Assembly: GCA_003255065.1 (NCBI GenBank)
Contig: QAOA01005727.1
Coordinates: 235,582 to 299,581, forward strand
Source of the DNA: Cercis canadensis
Lineage: Eukaryota; Streptophyta; Magnoliopsida; Fabales; Fabaceae
Direction of reading: 5' to 3'
DNA length: 64,000 nucleotides
A program made the translations under genes and the position numbers. Positions 11,672 to 23,625 of the stretch are shown in pieces. The notes under the pieces were generated by a model. The model was not told the DNA's origin. It searched no databases and saw nothing but the letters and a program-made list of their open reading frames with translations. The number at the start of each line of letters is the position of its first letter. Positions within the stretch are counted from its first letter, which is position 1.

Positions 11672-12002
11672 ATGTCATTAGTAATTATTTCATATTATCA
11701 ACAATAAAATATTTGTGCACAAGAAAGGGAAAAAAAAAAAAATCAATGTTTGGGTTTTGATGGATGAATTATTCAAGTACTTAAAATTTGTTGAAGTTTG
11801 CAACAAGTTGTGGCTGTAGTTTAGTGGTAAGAATTCCACGTTGTGGCCGTGGAGACCTGGGCTCGAATCCCAGCAGCCACATTTGTTTTTAACAATATTT
11901 TCCATTCTTTATATTTACGACATCGTTTCAATAGGTGCACGGTAACCCCATGACTTCTTCTTTCCAGCAAGTTCCGTGGGCAAAATAGTCAATCAGATCA
12001 AG
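11672..12002. repeat. Segment duplicated across N 11671, copy 2 (contains tRNA-His)
   Basis: Second copy of 11344-11670. It runs on into the OST4 5' region, so it belongs to the right-hand contig. Confidence 0.9.
11810..11881 (+). tRNA. tRNA-His (GTG), copy 2, probably the same gene as copy 1
   Basis: Sequence-identical to the tRNA at 11478-11549, including anticodon GTG and all stems. It lies in the second copy of a segment split by a single N, so it probably represents the same locus on an overlapping contig rather than a real tandem gene. Confidence 0.95.
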
Positions 12003-12059
12003 CTTTCTTTCGTTTTATTTTTTTATTTGTGCTAGCAGCTTTCTTGAGAACTGCAGAAG

Positions 12060-12131
12060 CGCCAAAGTGCAACCTAACTGCGCAGAGTGAGACTGAGTAA
12101 CAGAAACGGGAGAGATTTACGGCGTCAGACG
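12060..12131 (+). other. Probable 5'UTR exon of OST4
   Basis: A non-coding segment ends in ...GTCAGACG followed by a strong donor GTAAGC at 12132. The next good acceptor directly ahead of a start codon is TTACAG at 14062-14067, immediately before the OST4 ATG. A long intron in the 5'UTR is my inference; the left end of the exon is approximate. Confidence 0.45.
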
Positions 12132-14067
12132 GTAAGCTTAGTGTCTCAGATCATTCCCAATTTCGATTCCTATTATATGTTTAGGATTTGATTTTCCTGA
12201 TATAGAAAATTCCGATGCCAGTACTGATTCTTGTGTAGATGAAATCGTTCGCAATTTCCATTCTTAATGTAATTTTATAATTCGGTTTGTTTGATGTCTG
12301 AACTTTGCGATGCTATTAATGATTCTGGTTTTCGTAGATGTTGCAGTCCTTTGGTTGATATGTTCCTTTGATCAATTTTCAGATCAGAGTTTTTTGTGAA
12401 CAGATTTTTTTCTTTGTACAGATTTGAAACCCAATATTCAGATTTATTTCTTTTTTTTTGTTTTCACAATAATAGTTTTCTACCAGATATGTTATTGCAT
12501 ATTTGGTTGTTTTGAGGGATTGTCAGAGCAAAATGAAGGATACCCTATGTTTTGTTTGGGAGTTGGAGAGAAGGAGATAATAAAAGGTTATTTCCCTCTC
12601 CCTCCTATGGATGATAAGGGAGTAATGGCATTCCCTCCAGAAACCCTCAAATTGGGAGAAATAGAAAAATGGGCTATGGAGGGGTTTTGGAGGATTAACC
12701 CAAACCCTTCCATTTCCCTCAAACTTTTCAAAAAGAAAGTCTCAAACATGGTCCTTTCTTCTCCTTTTTTTTTCCATTGTCTACCATCCAACCAAACTGT
12801 TAGTGTATGTAATGGATATCATAGATGCAATTATGTGATGTGAAGCATGGGGGATTCAATTGACTATGAAGAATTATTATTCATTATGAATTTAATTTTG
12901 GTGAATTAGTATTTATATGGATTTAGTTATTGGCATTCATTTTCTATTATAATTATTTTTTTTAAGAAAAATTCTTTCCTGGGCAAACAGCTCTTTTTGA
13001 TGAAATCCCACATCCAGCGGCCATGGTTTTGGAAATGGGATCAAACATCATCATATGTTTGTGAAGGATCCATCGTCAATCATTATGATTGGGTAAAAAA
13101 AAAAAAAAACATCAGAAAGATATTAGGAAATGAAACAATAATTGCTTGAGTGGACAAAACANTTTGGAAATGGGATCAAACATCATCATATGTTTGTGAA
13201 GGATCCATCTTCAATCATTATGATTGGGTAAAAAAAAAAAAAAAACATCAGAAAGATATTAGGAAATGAAACAATAATTGCTTGAGTGGACAAAACAACA
13301 ATAGGAAGTATGAATCTACTGAGAAAGTGGGATTTATGTGAGTTTCCTTGCCCAATTTATTGGCATTATCTTATTTGAACTAGTGATAGTGTATCACTAT
13401 GTCATGGCAGACTCAAAAGTTTGAAGGGAACTATGAATGATTTGAGATGTGATGTTCTACAAATGGAATTTAGCTTTATATAGATAAGACCTTCAATTTG
13501 TGAATGTGAGTGTCATCTTCCTTTGTTCTAGTCATAAACAATATGGATGCATTGACATTCTAGTTCTTGAATCTTTCTATGTGTGTTTCCTAGACCATGT
13601 TTTGCAGTTAAGGAACTTTGATTAAGTTTTAATGAAAATGTTGAACTTGATGTGAGGTTAGGGGATTCTGCTAAATGAGTGCTGATCTATTTGGTTGTGA
13701 TGGTGGCAAGAACAATGATTGACCTTTTGCATGGAAACTTAGTTCTGTTTTGACTAATTTATCTATTTAAGTTCTTTAACATTTAGAATACATATTCCTT
13801 GGGATTCATATTCGAGCTATCAGGTGCAAATGGTATTTAAGAACTTCTGTTGTGGCTTCATATTTGCCTATATTAAACAGAATATGTTATTTATGGCCCA
13901 AAAATAAAAACAGAATATGTAATTTTAATTCTTGATTTGCTTTTATATTGAGAGCTGCAGTTCAAAATGATAAACTTGCCGCATCCTGTAAACAGTCCGA
14001 GAAGGAGACATCATGCCCCAAACTATGGTATTAACCTGTTTTCATTTTGTTATTTGTCCTGTTACAG
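12132..14067 (+). other. Inferred 5'UTR intron of OST4
   Basis: This 1.9-kb stretch holds no intact gene. It contains a MITE-like insertion around 12549-12797 (ends TTTGTTTGGGAG... and ...CCATCCAACCAAAC), a 134-bp segment duplicated around the N at 13162 (13028-13161 and 13163-13297), and a decayed copy of the OST4 coding exon (13335-13424). The 139-codon frame at 12424-12843 falls largely in the MITE-like part and looks accidental. Confidence 0.4.
13335..13424 (+). pseudogene. Decayed duplicate of the OST4 coding exon
   Basis: The frame reads YVSFLAQFIGIILFELVI... and ends in VYHYVMADSKV plus TGA. It aligns residue for residue with the OST4 gene 0.7 kb downstream ([14 protein letters not shown]..., [14 protein letters not shown]). 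No ATG exists at the aligned start, and the stop comes three residues early. Nucleotide similarity continues into the 3' flank for about 300 bp (for example CACAAATGGAATTTA and TAAGACC in both), so this is an old tandem duplication rather than a processed copy. It lies inside the inferred OST4 5'UTR intron. Confidence 0.7.
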
Positions 14068-14181
14068 ATGATTGATGATCAAGATCTGGGCTTCTTTGCC
14101 AATTTTCTTGGCATCTTCATATTTGTACTGGTGATAGCATATCATTTTGTCATGGCTGATCCAAAGTATGAAGGAAACTAG
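14068..14181 (+). CDS. OST4: Oligosaccharyltransferase subunit OST4 (37 aa)
   Basis: A single short exon encodes 37 residues, [20 protein letters not shown]..., ending ADPKYEGN. This is the full length and near-invariant sequence of the plant OST4 subunit. OST4 is a one-helix membrane protein (here about residues 9-29) that stabilises the oligosaccharyltransferase complex in the ER membrane, which N-glycosylates nascent proteins. The ATG directly follows a splice acceptor (GTTACAG), consistent with a 5'UTR intron. An older tandem copy of this exon, now broken, lies upstream at 13335-13424. The gene is easy to miss because of its size. Confidence 0.93.
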   Translation: MIDDQDLGFFANFLGIFIFVLVIAYHFVMADPKYEGN

Positions 14182-14714
14182 GAATGTCTTAAAGATGTGA
14201 TTCATGTTGTAAACTGAGTTGTTTCACAAATGGAATTTAAGTTGATATAGTTAAGACCTTTATTTCCGAATGCCAATGTTATCTTGCAGTGCATCCTTGC
14301 ATCTATAAATCCTTTCTATATTATATACGGCTTCCAGCATCATGTTTGTAGTCAAGGAGCTTTGATGAAGTTTTAATCAATATGTTGTACTTATCAAGAA
14401 GTTGGAGGGTTCTGCTAGACAATGTGCTTTACTATTTTGGCTCGATGATGATAGGGGCTATGTAGTGCGGATATATTTATTCTTCGGAATTTCAAAGTAA
14501 AAATTTTCCCCAATCGACTGTTGACAATGTGTCCTGGTTTTATTTCATCCATCAAATAAGGAGAATCGGATCTTTTTCTTTCTTTCTTTCTCTTTTTTTT
14601 TTTAAACCATTTTTTACAGCGGATGATTTCCTATAATATATCTTCCACATGTGGTTTGGTTAGTTAGTTGGGCTAGGCATCCCTTGATATCGGCAGCAAA
14701 TAATGCTTCTAGAT
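14182..14714. other. Spacer between the convergent OST4 and aaeB-like genes
   Basis: Contains the OST4 3' flank, which still resembles the flank of the decayed copy, and a T-rich tract around 14575-14603. No gene is seen. Confidence 0.5.
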
Positions 14715-17070
14715 TTATTGTGAACGCAGAGCGTTGATTAAACAATAAATTTGGTTCCAGTTTGCATGACTTGAGGGATTCTCCCATATTAGTAGTTCTT
14801 TTATGGCATTCTCAATCTCAATTGTTTCTCTCATCAAGCTAGTGATGCAGAAGCCCAAGCAACTCCAATGAAACAGCATTTGGCCTTTAAACATCTCCTC
14901 ATCTTTGTTAGTATGAATTCTGTTAGCCATCTCCTCCAAATCTTGGAGGAAAGAGACTGTAATATTATCGATTTCTTCATTTTTACTCAACATCCCAAAC
15001 GTGTCTGCAGTTGGAAGTTTTCCCAATTCGATGTCACAAGGGAGATTTTTATTCCTGAATTCCTTTTCAAGCTTTTTGACAGACTTGATCCGGGTAATCT
15101 CTTCAAGGAATTTCAATGTGCTGCTAACTTTAGTCTTGTAAAGCTCTATATTCTCATTCACGTGCTCTTGAATATTTGCCCAAGATCGTCCATTTTTCTG
15201 TGACATTCGTGAGATGTGCTCTGTTGAATATGCCACGAAAAGTAAGAGATCTACCATCCTTGACAATGACTCCAGCATCTTACCATAGCAAGCACCATTA
15301 AAAGGCAGGAACCAAAAACTTGGCTCCGATTTGGCCTCTGCTATGAACTCTTCCAATTGACTAACAAGCGATTTCAACTGGTTCCGTCTTTCCCGTAACG
15401 CTTGAGAATCGGAAAATGGCACCTGCTTTTCACAAGGTGTAATAACAATGCCATCAATGCAATATTGAAGTGCTCCTAAGCTTTGGGAAAGTTCAGATTT
15501 TGCTAGAGTTGCTGCTCTCGAGGGGTTCATAACAATCTCCACTATTATGAAACAAATAATTCCAATGGTTGCCTCAGTGATTCTAGCAAGTGCAAACTCA
15601 CTAGGAGTGCCATAATGATTTCTCCCAAGGATTAATAGCGCCCCTACAACTGCTGAAATCCCACCAGCTTGGCCATACATTCTACTATGCATCAGAAAAG
15701 AAGAGAAAATGACCCAAGGTAGAAGAAGTAGGAGCCTTAAATACACAAATTTCTCAAAAATAAAGCAACCAATGATCCCGTAGATTGATCCCATTGCTGT
15801 TCCTTGTCCTCGAGCATTTGCAATTGAGAATGTTGCTTGTCTTCCATTCACAAAACTAACGGCAATTATGAGTCCTGCCCAATATCCACTCTCTTTGTTA
15901 TAAATCAAACCAAATAACACAGCTAGGCCTAGTGAAACTGAGCACTTGAATGCAAAAGCCAAATTCTGGTTGACAAAATGTTTGATCCTTCTGGTGCTAC
16001 ATTGAGTTTTTTCTACCATGCACTCGCTACTCTTTGCAATGGGCGAGCCCTCTAGGAGAAGTTGCAAACAGTATAGAAAGAATGAAGTTGGGAGATCTTT
16101 ATAGGCTATGGAAAAGTTCTTCAGAGACCCTTGGAAACTGTTCAAAGTTTCTTTCTTTGTCTCCCATACTGTGGTTGCGTCAAAAGGAGCAAGGCTCTTA
16201 GCTTGCTCTAATTTTAGGCTGAATTGGGCTGTAAAATCCAGCAAGACACCTTTGAGCTCCTCGTTGATGCCACCGACAGGAAAAGAAGAGCAAATTGATA
16301 GAGCAATGTTCATCCCTCTAATTAGTATCTCCTCGTCTTGCAGTTTTTCTTCTAGGTCAATGCAATTGGGATTGAAGATTCTCATTTCAGGCCTTTCCCA
16401 ATGCAACCCATCCTGTTTCATAAAGAAATTAAAAATGATATTAATAATTATAATAATTCAGCTCATTTAAGGAGTATATTTATGTCGGTGATAACTTAAG
16501 CTAAGCTTATCCAAATTATTTCAGTAATTTTTTAAAATACACTTTCATAATTTGATTTCTTATTAAATTATTTATAGATTTGTAACTCTTACCCTATTCT
16601 TTTCGATACTGTGGAGAAGCTTGGCTGCTACTGTGGAGAGGGACTTGGCTTTAGTGAATATGTCAAGAGCAGTTGCGTTGTCTGAGGCATTAATAAGCTC
16701 TAGAAAGTGACTTAATCTCTCACAAGTATTCTCAGCATATAGTCGGCAGGCATTCCTTACCTGAAAGCGAGAGAAAAAATAAATTGTCAAGTGATGCTCT
16801 TCTCAAATTGTCTGTGAAATGGGATCAAGACAAAAGACTCTAATATAATGGGCAACCGTTTGAAGGCAATAATATATAGAGGAAGGAAAACTAGAATGCG
16901 GGTAATTCAAACCCATTACTGAATCAGTTGTCTTAATAAATTAACATAATTTTCCTTGAATAAAATTAAAAATTCTTCTCAGAAGTATTTATAAAACGTT
17001 AAAATATCTTGAAATGTCAAAGATATTTAGAAAAATGAAAAGAAAAGAAAAAAAAAAAAAAAAAAAAAAN

Positions 17071-17115
<45 letters not shown>

Positions 17116-18393
17116 AGAGGGGCTTATCAAAAGCAACATTGACTTGATTCTGATTCGTTCAGCTTTTTAATTTGTATCTCAATAGAATATGCTAAATAAT
17201 GTTGGGTAGACTAAACAAATCTCCCTTTCTCTCACAAATACATGTGTACAAACTTGCACATATGGAAACAAACACTTGGAAACAAGATTGCTTACATAAT
17301 CATATATTGCTTTCATAATGCTCCTGTCTTGTGGGAATTATTGATTTAAGAAATTAGTTAAAAATAAAAGAGTTTTTCTAAGATACTGCTTGGTAAGCAT
17401 ATTATACACCAAAAGTTACATTGCCTTATATAATTTTTTTTGTGAAAACCCAAAGAATTTTAATTTGTTTGTAATATATTGATATTAAGATTTCCCCTGT
17501 CAGTATCAATTCATATTATGCTAAATGATGGACAGACTCAACCAAATGATCTCTCTTTCTGGACACGGACACAAACACTTAAAGAATTTTTGTGTTGTGA
17601 AAAAATGCTTTAAGAAATTAATTAGTTTAAAAAGTTGTAAGATAATGTTTCGAAAGTTACTTTTAGAATTAATCTTCTAGTAATATAAAGAATTTTTAAA
17701 TTTACTACTCAAGCACAATATTCCCGAAATATCAAGTATTTATGAAAAAGAAAAGAATGCAGTTTAGGCGAAAAGGAAGAAAAAAAAGAAGTATGAATTA
17801 ATCAAATATTAGCATGAATTGCAAATAAATTAAAGAGAACAAGTTACCTGAAAGTATGCAAGGCGAGGATATGGGAACAACATAGCCAAGATAGAAGCCA
17901 CGGCTCCAAGGGCTGTGCTGGAAGCCACATGAATAGGGTGAATGATAACACCTGCTTCTGCACCATATATCACTGTACTTACGTAAACAATCACTAGCTG
18001 ACCAAATGCAATCCTCTTAGTCATCAAGTGGGTTGATTCCGGCAGCGCAACCACAAAGGCACCGGCGGCCACCGCTACGGCCGCTAGTGGGGTGGTGAAC
18101 CGTGCAGGTCCCACCACCTGCAGGCTAAGCATGGACAAGATCGTGACTTGAAGAGTGGCCAAAAAAACATGCCAGCAACCTCTTAGGGTGTCACCAAGTG
18201 TTGCATCTGATACTATTATGACTGTTGTCAAATAAGAGAAGGCCGGGAATTCGATATAGCGGCGAACAAGTTCCGGGCCATAGAGGGTGGTGCAACCTAC
18301 TATGGTGCAAGCCAAAGTGGTTCTTAGAGCCGAGCCTAGACGAGCTTGCCACACCTCTTCTCTTGTCTTATCATTTGTGGTTATTTTTGACAT
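14715..18393 (-). CDS. Plant aaeB-like FUSC-family membrane transporter
   Basis: Three exons, 18393-17848, 16760-16593 and 16412-14715, join in phase to 804 codons (803 aa), the usual size for plant proteins annotated as p-hydroxybenzoic acid efflux pump subunit aaeB-like. It has two hydrophobic bundles, at about residues 25-180 and 390-535, each followed by a long soluble helical region; this is the FUSC/aromatic-acid exporter layout. The second bundle contains SGYWAGLIIAVSFV, RGQGTAMGS and the ARITEATIGI motif typical of FUSC proteins. By homology it should sit in a membrane and export aromatic or other organic anions, but the substrate in plants is unproven. Intron 1 (16761-17847) contains a poly(A) tract of about 65 nt broken by an N at 17070. 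The frame is intact. Confidence 0.85.
17048..17113. repeat. Poly(A) tract in intron 1 of the aaeB-like gene
   Basis: About 65 A residues with one N at 17070. The N probably marks a join inside a homopolymer, so the true length is unknown. It could be the tail of an old retroposon, but I saw no flanking target duplication. Confidence 0.7.
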
Positions 18394-19401
18394 TGTCAGA
18401 GGTTTCAGCTTTGGAGCACAACAATAAGTTAAAAACTTGCTAGTTTTGGGAGTGAGGGTTTTGATTAATTGTTGTGAAGAGCCCTAATAGAGGCACATTT
18501 GGCGTTCTCTAATAAATGTTTAATGAGGGTGAAAATTAGAGTTCAACAAACCCATTTAAAGTTTAAACTGAGCAGAAGTCTAAAGTAGGGTGCATTGACG
18601 AGTGGCCACGTCGACCCAATACTTGTTGCTTCTGACTGTGAAGATATATAGAATATGGATCATGTTCATGTTCATGTTTTTTTTTTTTGGGTATATATGT
18701 GCTTTTTATAGAATAAAATATTTAGTGGGAAATGACAATACTTAATTCTAAAAAAGCGAAAAAGAAAAGAAAATGGGAGAAACATTATTTCAAATTAGAT
18801 TAAAACAATGGACTTTAGAGACTACATCCTTAAATTTTCATGTTTTGAAATATATTTCCTAAATATCCAACAATATTTTTTAATATTATTTTTCTATACA
18901 TGTGCCAATTTTCTTTCATATTCTCTTATACAATGCTATTTAGTTTGGTGTACTGAGAGGATTGAACACGCCAGATAATTAAGGACATGCATGGAGTACA
19001 GTTTGGCCCTTTGGGGTTTTTAGTGTGGAATACACCAAACTTTTTGGTATGATCAATATCGAACACGCCAACTTGATAAATAAGTTTACTGAATATACCA
19101 AACTAATGGCGTATTCAGTATATACAAAAAAAAAAAATTGGTATAAAAGTAATATAAAAGAATGATGATGTACACAAAAGTTGGATTACTAAAAATTTGT
19201 TTCAAAACATAGGTAGTTTTATAATAAGTTTGCAAAAAAAAAAAAAACTTATCTTTTTGCACCAAAAGCACAAATCCAAAAATAAAAACTTGAATTAAAT
19301 GTACATGTAGACTGAGTATTTAAATTTTAAAGTTTACTACACTTGTTGCCATCTTACGTTGTGTAGCTCCAAATTAAATTAGATAATACAATTAGAGCAA
19401 A
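18394..19401. other. Intergenic region upstream of the aaeB-like gene
   Basis: Promoter side of the transporter gene, then AT-rich DNA. Around 18940-19125 there are repeated GAACACGCCA and TAGTTTGGT(G/A)TA(C/T) motifs in both orientations, suggesting an eroded small element. No gene is seen. Confidence 0.4.
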
Positions 19402-19409
19402 GGCTAGAA

Positions 19410-19892
19410 ATATAGATGGAAAATGGGCTGCCCCGATTTTATTTGGGCCAACAAATTGCTAGCCTAGCCCGGCCCTACACAGGCAGCGGGCTTAAACGGG
19501 CTGGCCCTCTTTTTTTTAATCATTTTTATTTGTAATTAGGCTAAAATCTAATTAACAAAGGTTTAAGTTTTTTTCTTTAATGATTTTAGTTAAATTACTA
19601 ATGAATCTAATTAAACAAAATAAAATATGTATAAAATAATAAATAAAATTAAAACAAATAATTAAATACGTATAAAAATATATATATGTAAGTATAAATT
19701 TAAAATAAAGATGTATAAGTAACTAACAAAATTATAACAGTACATACTTTAAAGTTAAAAAATATATACTAATATGATTTTGTAGTATTTTCCTTTAAAA
19801 AAAGGTTTGGCCCAACCTGAACCCGAATGGGCCACTGCCCAATTTGGGCCAAAACAGACAAACCCATCGGGCGGGCCCATTTCCCCACCTTT
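19410..19892. mobile_element. Non-autonomous hAT-like element (MITE)
   Basis: The left end ...GATGGAAAATGGGCTGCCCCG and the reverse complement of the right end GGTGGGGAAATGGGCCCGCCCG are imperfect terminal repeats of the GGTGGGNAAATGGGC type common in plant hAT elements. Both ends are rich in GGGCC/GGCCC subterminal motifs, while the interior is AT-rich and non-coding. The flanks GGCTAGAA (19402-19409) and AGCTAGAA (19893-19900) form an 8-bp target duplication with one mismatch, the hAT size. Confidence 0.65.
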
Positions 19893-19934
19893 AGCTAGAA
19901 GTCATGTGATAACCTAACCTATAGCAAGAAATGC

Positions 19935-20744
19935 ACGTTTGTTAATAGGTGGCTGCTAACCTACTGGGTGTAGTGTTACCCACCCTTAACTTAGAGTTTT
20001 GGAGGAACCAAAAGTTCGAATTTACTATTATTGTGAATGGTGCTTGCTATCTTACATTCGTCATTTTGAGGTAGCGCTACTTCTATCAAGTTAGGTAAGT
20101 TCTTCTGGGATTCACCAAGTGAATTTGGTGTCGTTATAAATATATTGAAAAATTGAGTCACTTAGTATGTAACAGAACACACAATTTTTTATAAAAATGC
20201 AAAAAAACACACTATATAAAAAAAATACTAAACAATAAATTTAATTTTTGCCAAAAAAATAAAGTTTGACATATTTTTTTATATTGTGTCATTCTTGCAT
20301 TTTTATAAAGAATTATGTGTTCTGTTGCTTACTAAATGACTTAATTTTTTGATATCTCCATAACGATACCAAAATTACTGGTTGATCTCACTGGAACCAA
20401 CTTAGCTAGATGAGGGCAATAGCTCTACCTCCAAAAGTGGTGAATGTATGATAGCAATCACCATTGTAAATATCTTGAAAATTCGAGTTACTTTCAAAAT
20501 ATATATTTTTTTAATAAAAATGTATAAATAGAGCAATAAAAGAAAAATATTTAAAAAAATTATTGAAAAATTACTTGAAACAGTGATTTTTTTTTACGCA
20601 ATTAAATTCAAATTTTATCAATTATTTTGGTATTTAATCACATTAAGTAAATCCATTTTTTAAAATTTTCACAATAATATTAAATTCAAACTCTAAATAT
20701 CACCGTAATCCGGATTGGGTAGTGTTACTTGGCAGCCACCTTGT
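19935..20744. mobile_element. Foldback element, copy 1 of a segment duplicated across N 20745
   Basis: The left half (from about AGTGTTACCCAC) and the right half are extended inverted repeats. For example, GAATGGTGCTTGCTATCTTACATTC on the left matches the reverse complement of GAATGTATGATAGCAATCACC on the right, and GTGTGTTCTG/CAGAACACA motifs face each other near the centre. Arms are well over 150 bp with an AT-rich centre. No coding sequence is seen. This fits a foldback or long-TIR non-autonomous element. A near-identical copy follows the N. Confidence 0.65.
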
Positions 20745-20745
20745 N

Positions 20746-21557
20746 ACGTTTGTTAATAGGTGGCTGCTAACCTACTGGGTGTAGTGTTGCCCACCCTTAA
20801 CTTAGAGTTTTGGAGGAACCAAAAGTTCGAATTTAGTATTATTGTGAATGGTGCTTGCTATCTTATATTCGTCATTTTGAGGTAGCGCTACTTCTATCAA
20901 GTTAGGTAAGTTCTTCTGGGATTCACCAAGTGAATTTGGTGTCGTTGCAAATATATTGAAAAATTGAGTCACTTAGTATGTAACAGAACACACAATTCTT
21001 TATAAAAATGCAAAAAACAACACTATATAAAAAAAACATACTAAACAATAAATTTAATTTTTGCCAAAAAAATAAAATTTGACATTTTTTTTATATTGTG
21101 TCATTCTTGCATTTTTATAAAGAACTATGTGTTCTATTGCTTACTAAATGACTTAATTTTTTGATATCTCCATAACGATACCAAAATTACTGGTTGATCT
21201 CACTGGAACCAACTTAGCTAGATGGGGGCAATAGCTCTACCTCCAAAAGTGGTGAATGTATGATAGCAATCACCATTGTGAATATCTTGAAAATTCGAGT
21301 TACTCTCAAAATATATATATTTTTTTATAAAAATGTATAAATAGAGCAATAAAAGAAGATTATTTAAAAAAATTATTGAAAAATTACTTGAAACAGTGAT
21401 TTTTTTTTACGCAATTAAATTCAAATTTTATCAATTATTTTGGTATTTAATCACATTAAGTAAATCCATTTTTTAAAATTTTCACAATAATATTAAATTC
21501 AAACTCTAAATATCACCGTAATCCGGATTGGGTAGTGTTACTTGGCAGCCACCTTGT
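20746..21557. mobile_element. Foldback element, copy 2
   Basis: Near-identical to 19935-20744, with small indels and single-base changes, and it starts immediately after the single N at 20745. It is probably the same locus from an overlapping contig rather than a second insertion. Confidence 0.65.
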
Positions 21558-22284
21558 GAAAGAATCACAACTGAGAGCCCCATAACTAAGCGTAATTGGT
21601 TATACACCTCCGAATTTACTTATTTATTTATTTATTTATTTAATGTCGTTTTCAACTCATTGTAGCTTGTCTTATAATAATCAGCCTCTTTTACAAAGCT
21701 TCCCCAAATAAAGCCAGGGAAAAGGTTAGAGCAATGATATATTTACACTTTAATATATATATATATATATACACAGTAATATCTGAGTTTGATGAATTCA
21801 TTAAAACTTAAAGTTTTACTCTAGACTCACATAAATTTTTTGTTTTCTATATATTTCAAATTTTGGCATGCCTCTCTTAAAGAAAAGGTTAAACATGCCT
21901 CAATCCACAACGTGATATTTGATTGTAAAACCAACAATTATATTTTAGAGGGTAACAATAGAATGTGGAATCAGTTCGGACCCCTTTTCCTACAAATGGT
22001 TAAACCACGTATAAGGCACTCAGCAACAAATGGTTGAAGTCCTAGCTACTAGCTAGCAACACCAATTAATNATGGTTAAACCACGTATAAGGCACTCAGC
22101 AACTAATTGAAGGTTGACTAATTGCCACAACACTAATTGCATCTTAGAACTGCAAACCCAGTTTCTCTAAAGATATTAATCAGAAATTTCACTGGAAATT
22201 TGAAACCACAAACACATTTTGAAGATGGGCCACGGATGGTGTGTTGGTGTCTTCTATCAAAATTTTCAAATAGCTTTAGCTTAT
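21558..22284. other. Intergenic AT-rich region
   Basis: Contains (TTTA)n near 21620-21641, (TA)n near 21755-21771, and a 32-bp segment repeated on both sides of the N at 22071 (21996-22027 and 22072-22103). The sequence after the 32 bp differs between the two sides, unlike the longer overlaps elsewhere. No gene is seen. Confidence 0.5.
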
Positions 22285-22590
22285 AAAGTAAAAAGTAAAC
22301 CTACATTTGAGTTCTCAAAAAATTGGAGTTTCAACAAAATCATTTTTAGAAGATACATAACTACAAATTGGTCCTCGAAAGATAGGACATCCATAACAAA
22401 ATAGTCATCCATTAATAAGGTCTGTTAACAGCTAACGAAATTGCTGATGTGTCATCGTTAAATGCATAAGTGGCACGTTATGGACTTGCATAATATTTTA
22501 ATTTATAGTTATGTATCTTCTAAGAATGATTTTGTTGAAACTCCAATATTTCGAGAATTCAAATGTAGGTTTACTCTGAAGTAAAAGGTT
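22285..22590. mobile_element. MITE-like element with ~95-bp inverted ends
   Basis: The left arm (GTAAACCTACATTTGAGTTCTC..., then GGAGTTTCAACAAAATCATT and AGAAGATACATAACTA) is the reverse complement of the right arm, with few differences. About 110 bp of non-coding DNA lies between. Superfamily not resolved; no target duplication was recognised with confidence. Confidence 0.6.
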
Positions 22591-22943
22591 CCCATTTTCC
22601 TATATTTATCATTATAATAAGTTAGAATTAAAGAGATGTAAAAGACCATTTTCCGTAGTTAAGAACTTGATATCTAAGAGAGGTTCACAGATTGCAGTAT
22701 TAGAAACTAACCTATTGGTTGGACTTGGATGTCTAGCTAGAGAAGAATTTTCATTGTTATTGTTTGGTTACGTCGAAAAGAAAACTAAAAGAATTTCGTG
22801 TTCTAACTTATGAGCCATATATTTCTACTCGTCAATTAAAGATAAACAAGTGGAAAAAAAAAAATAAGAATGAGAATCAAAGTTATTTTCTTAAACTGAG
22901 TTGGGTAGCATTTGGGGAAAAACAAATTACACATATGGGCCGA

Positions 22944-23283
22944 AAATCCGACCACCCTGGCTTTCTGCTTACTCTCTCATAATTTGGGCCTTCCACACAT
23001 ACTTAAGCCCAAAACATATTAGCAAAAAAAAAGCCCACAAATTGTTGTTTTGTTTTTTAGTCTATTTTCACTTTCCCCCCTCCCGTTTTTCCTGGCCGAG
23101 TGACCTTTGCCGTGATTAAAAAAACGTCTGCGCATCTCGCATATAGCAATGAGCCAATCACATGGGTGGTCCCGGCACGCTCAGTATCTTCCACCGCATA
23201 GTGGGCCCACCACTACAACTAACCAGAATAAAAGGGGCTAAAACGGAAATATCAAAGGAGGAGGATTCCAAGTTTCCCTCGCG
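22944..23283. repeat. Segment duplicated across N 23284, copy 1
   Basis: Near-identical to 23285-23625 with a handful of differences. It holds GC-richer, promoter-like sequence (GGGCCCACCACTACAAC, AAAAGGGGCTAAAACGG) that is not followed by a recognisable gene. Interpreted as contig overlap. Confidence 0.85.
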
Positions 23284-23284
23284 N

Positions 23285-23625
23285 AAATCCGACCACCCTG
23301 GCTTTCTGCTTACTCTCTCATAATTTGGGCCTTTCCACACATACTTAAGCCCAAAACATATTAGCAAAAAAAAAGCCCACAAATTGTTGTTTGGTTTTTT
23401 AGTCTATTTTCACTTTCCCCCCTCCCCTTTTTCCTGGCCGAGTGACCTTTGCCGTGATTAAAAAAACGTCTGCGCATCTCGCATATAGCAATGAGCCAAT
23501 CACATGGGTGGTCCCGGCACGCTCAGTATCTTCCACCGCATTGTGGGCCCACCACTACAACTAACCAGAATAAAAGGGGCTAAAACGGAAATATCAAAGG
23601 AGGAGGATTCCAAGTTTCCCTCGCG
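23285..23625. repeat. Segment duplicated across N 23284, copy 2
   Basis: Second copy of 22944-23283, continuing into AT-rich DNA. No coding exon follows, so the promoter-like look may be accidental or the remains of a lost gene. Confidence 0.85.

Noticed and set aside
12424..12843. 139-codon plus-strand frame
   Set aside because: Falls inside the inferred OST4 intron and mostly within a MITE-like insertion with inverted GGGAG/CTCCC ends; the peptide shows no recognisable family.
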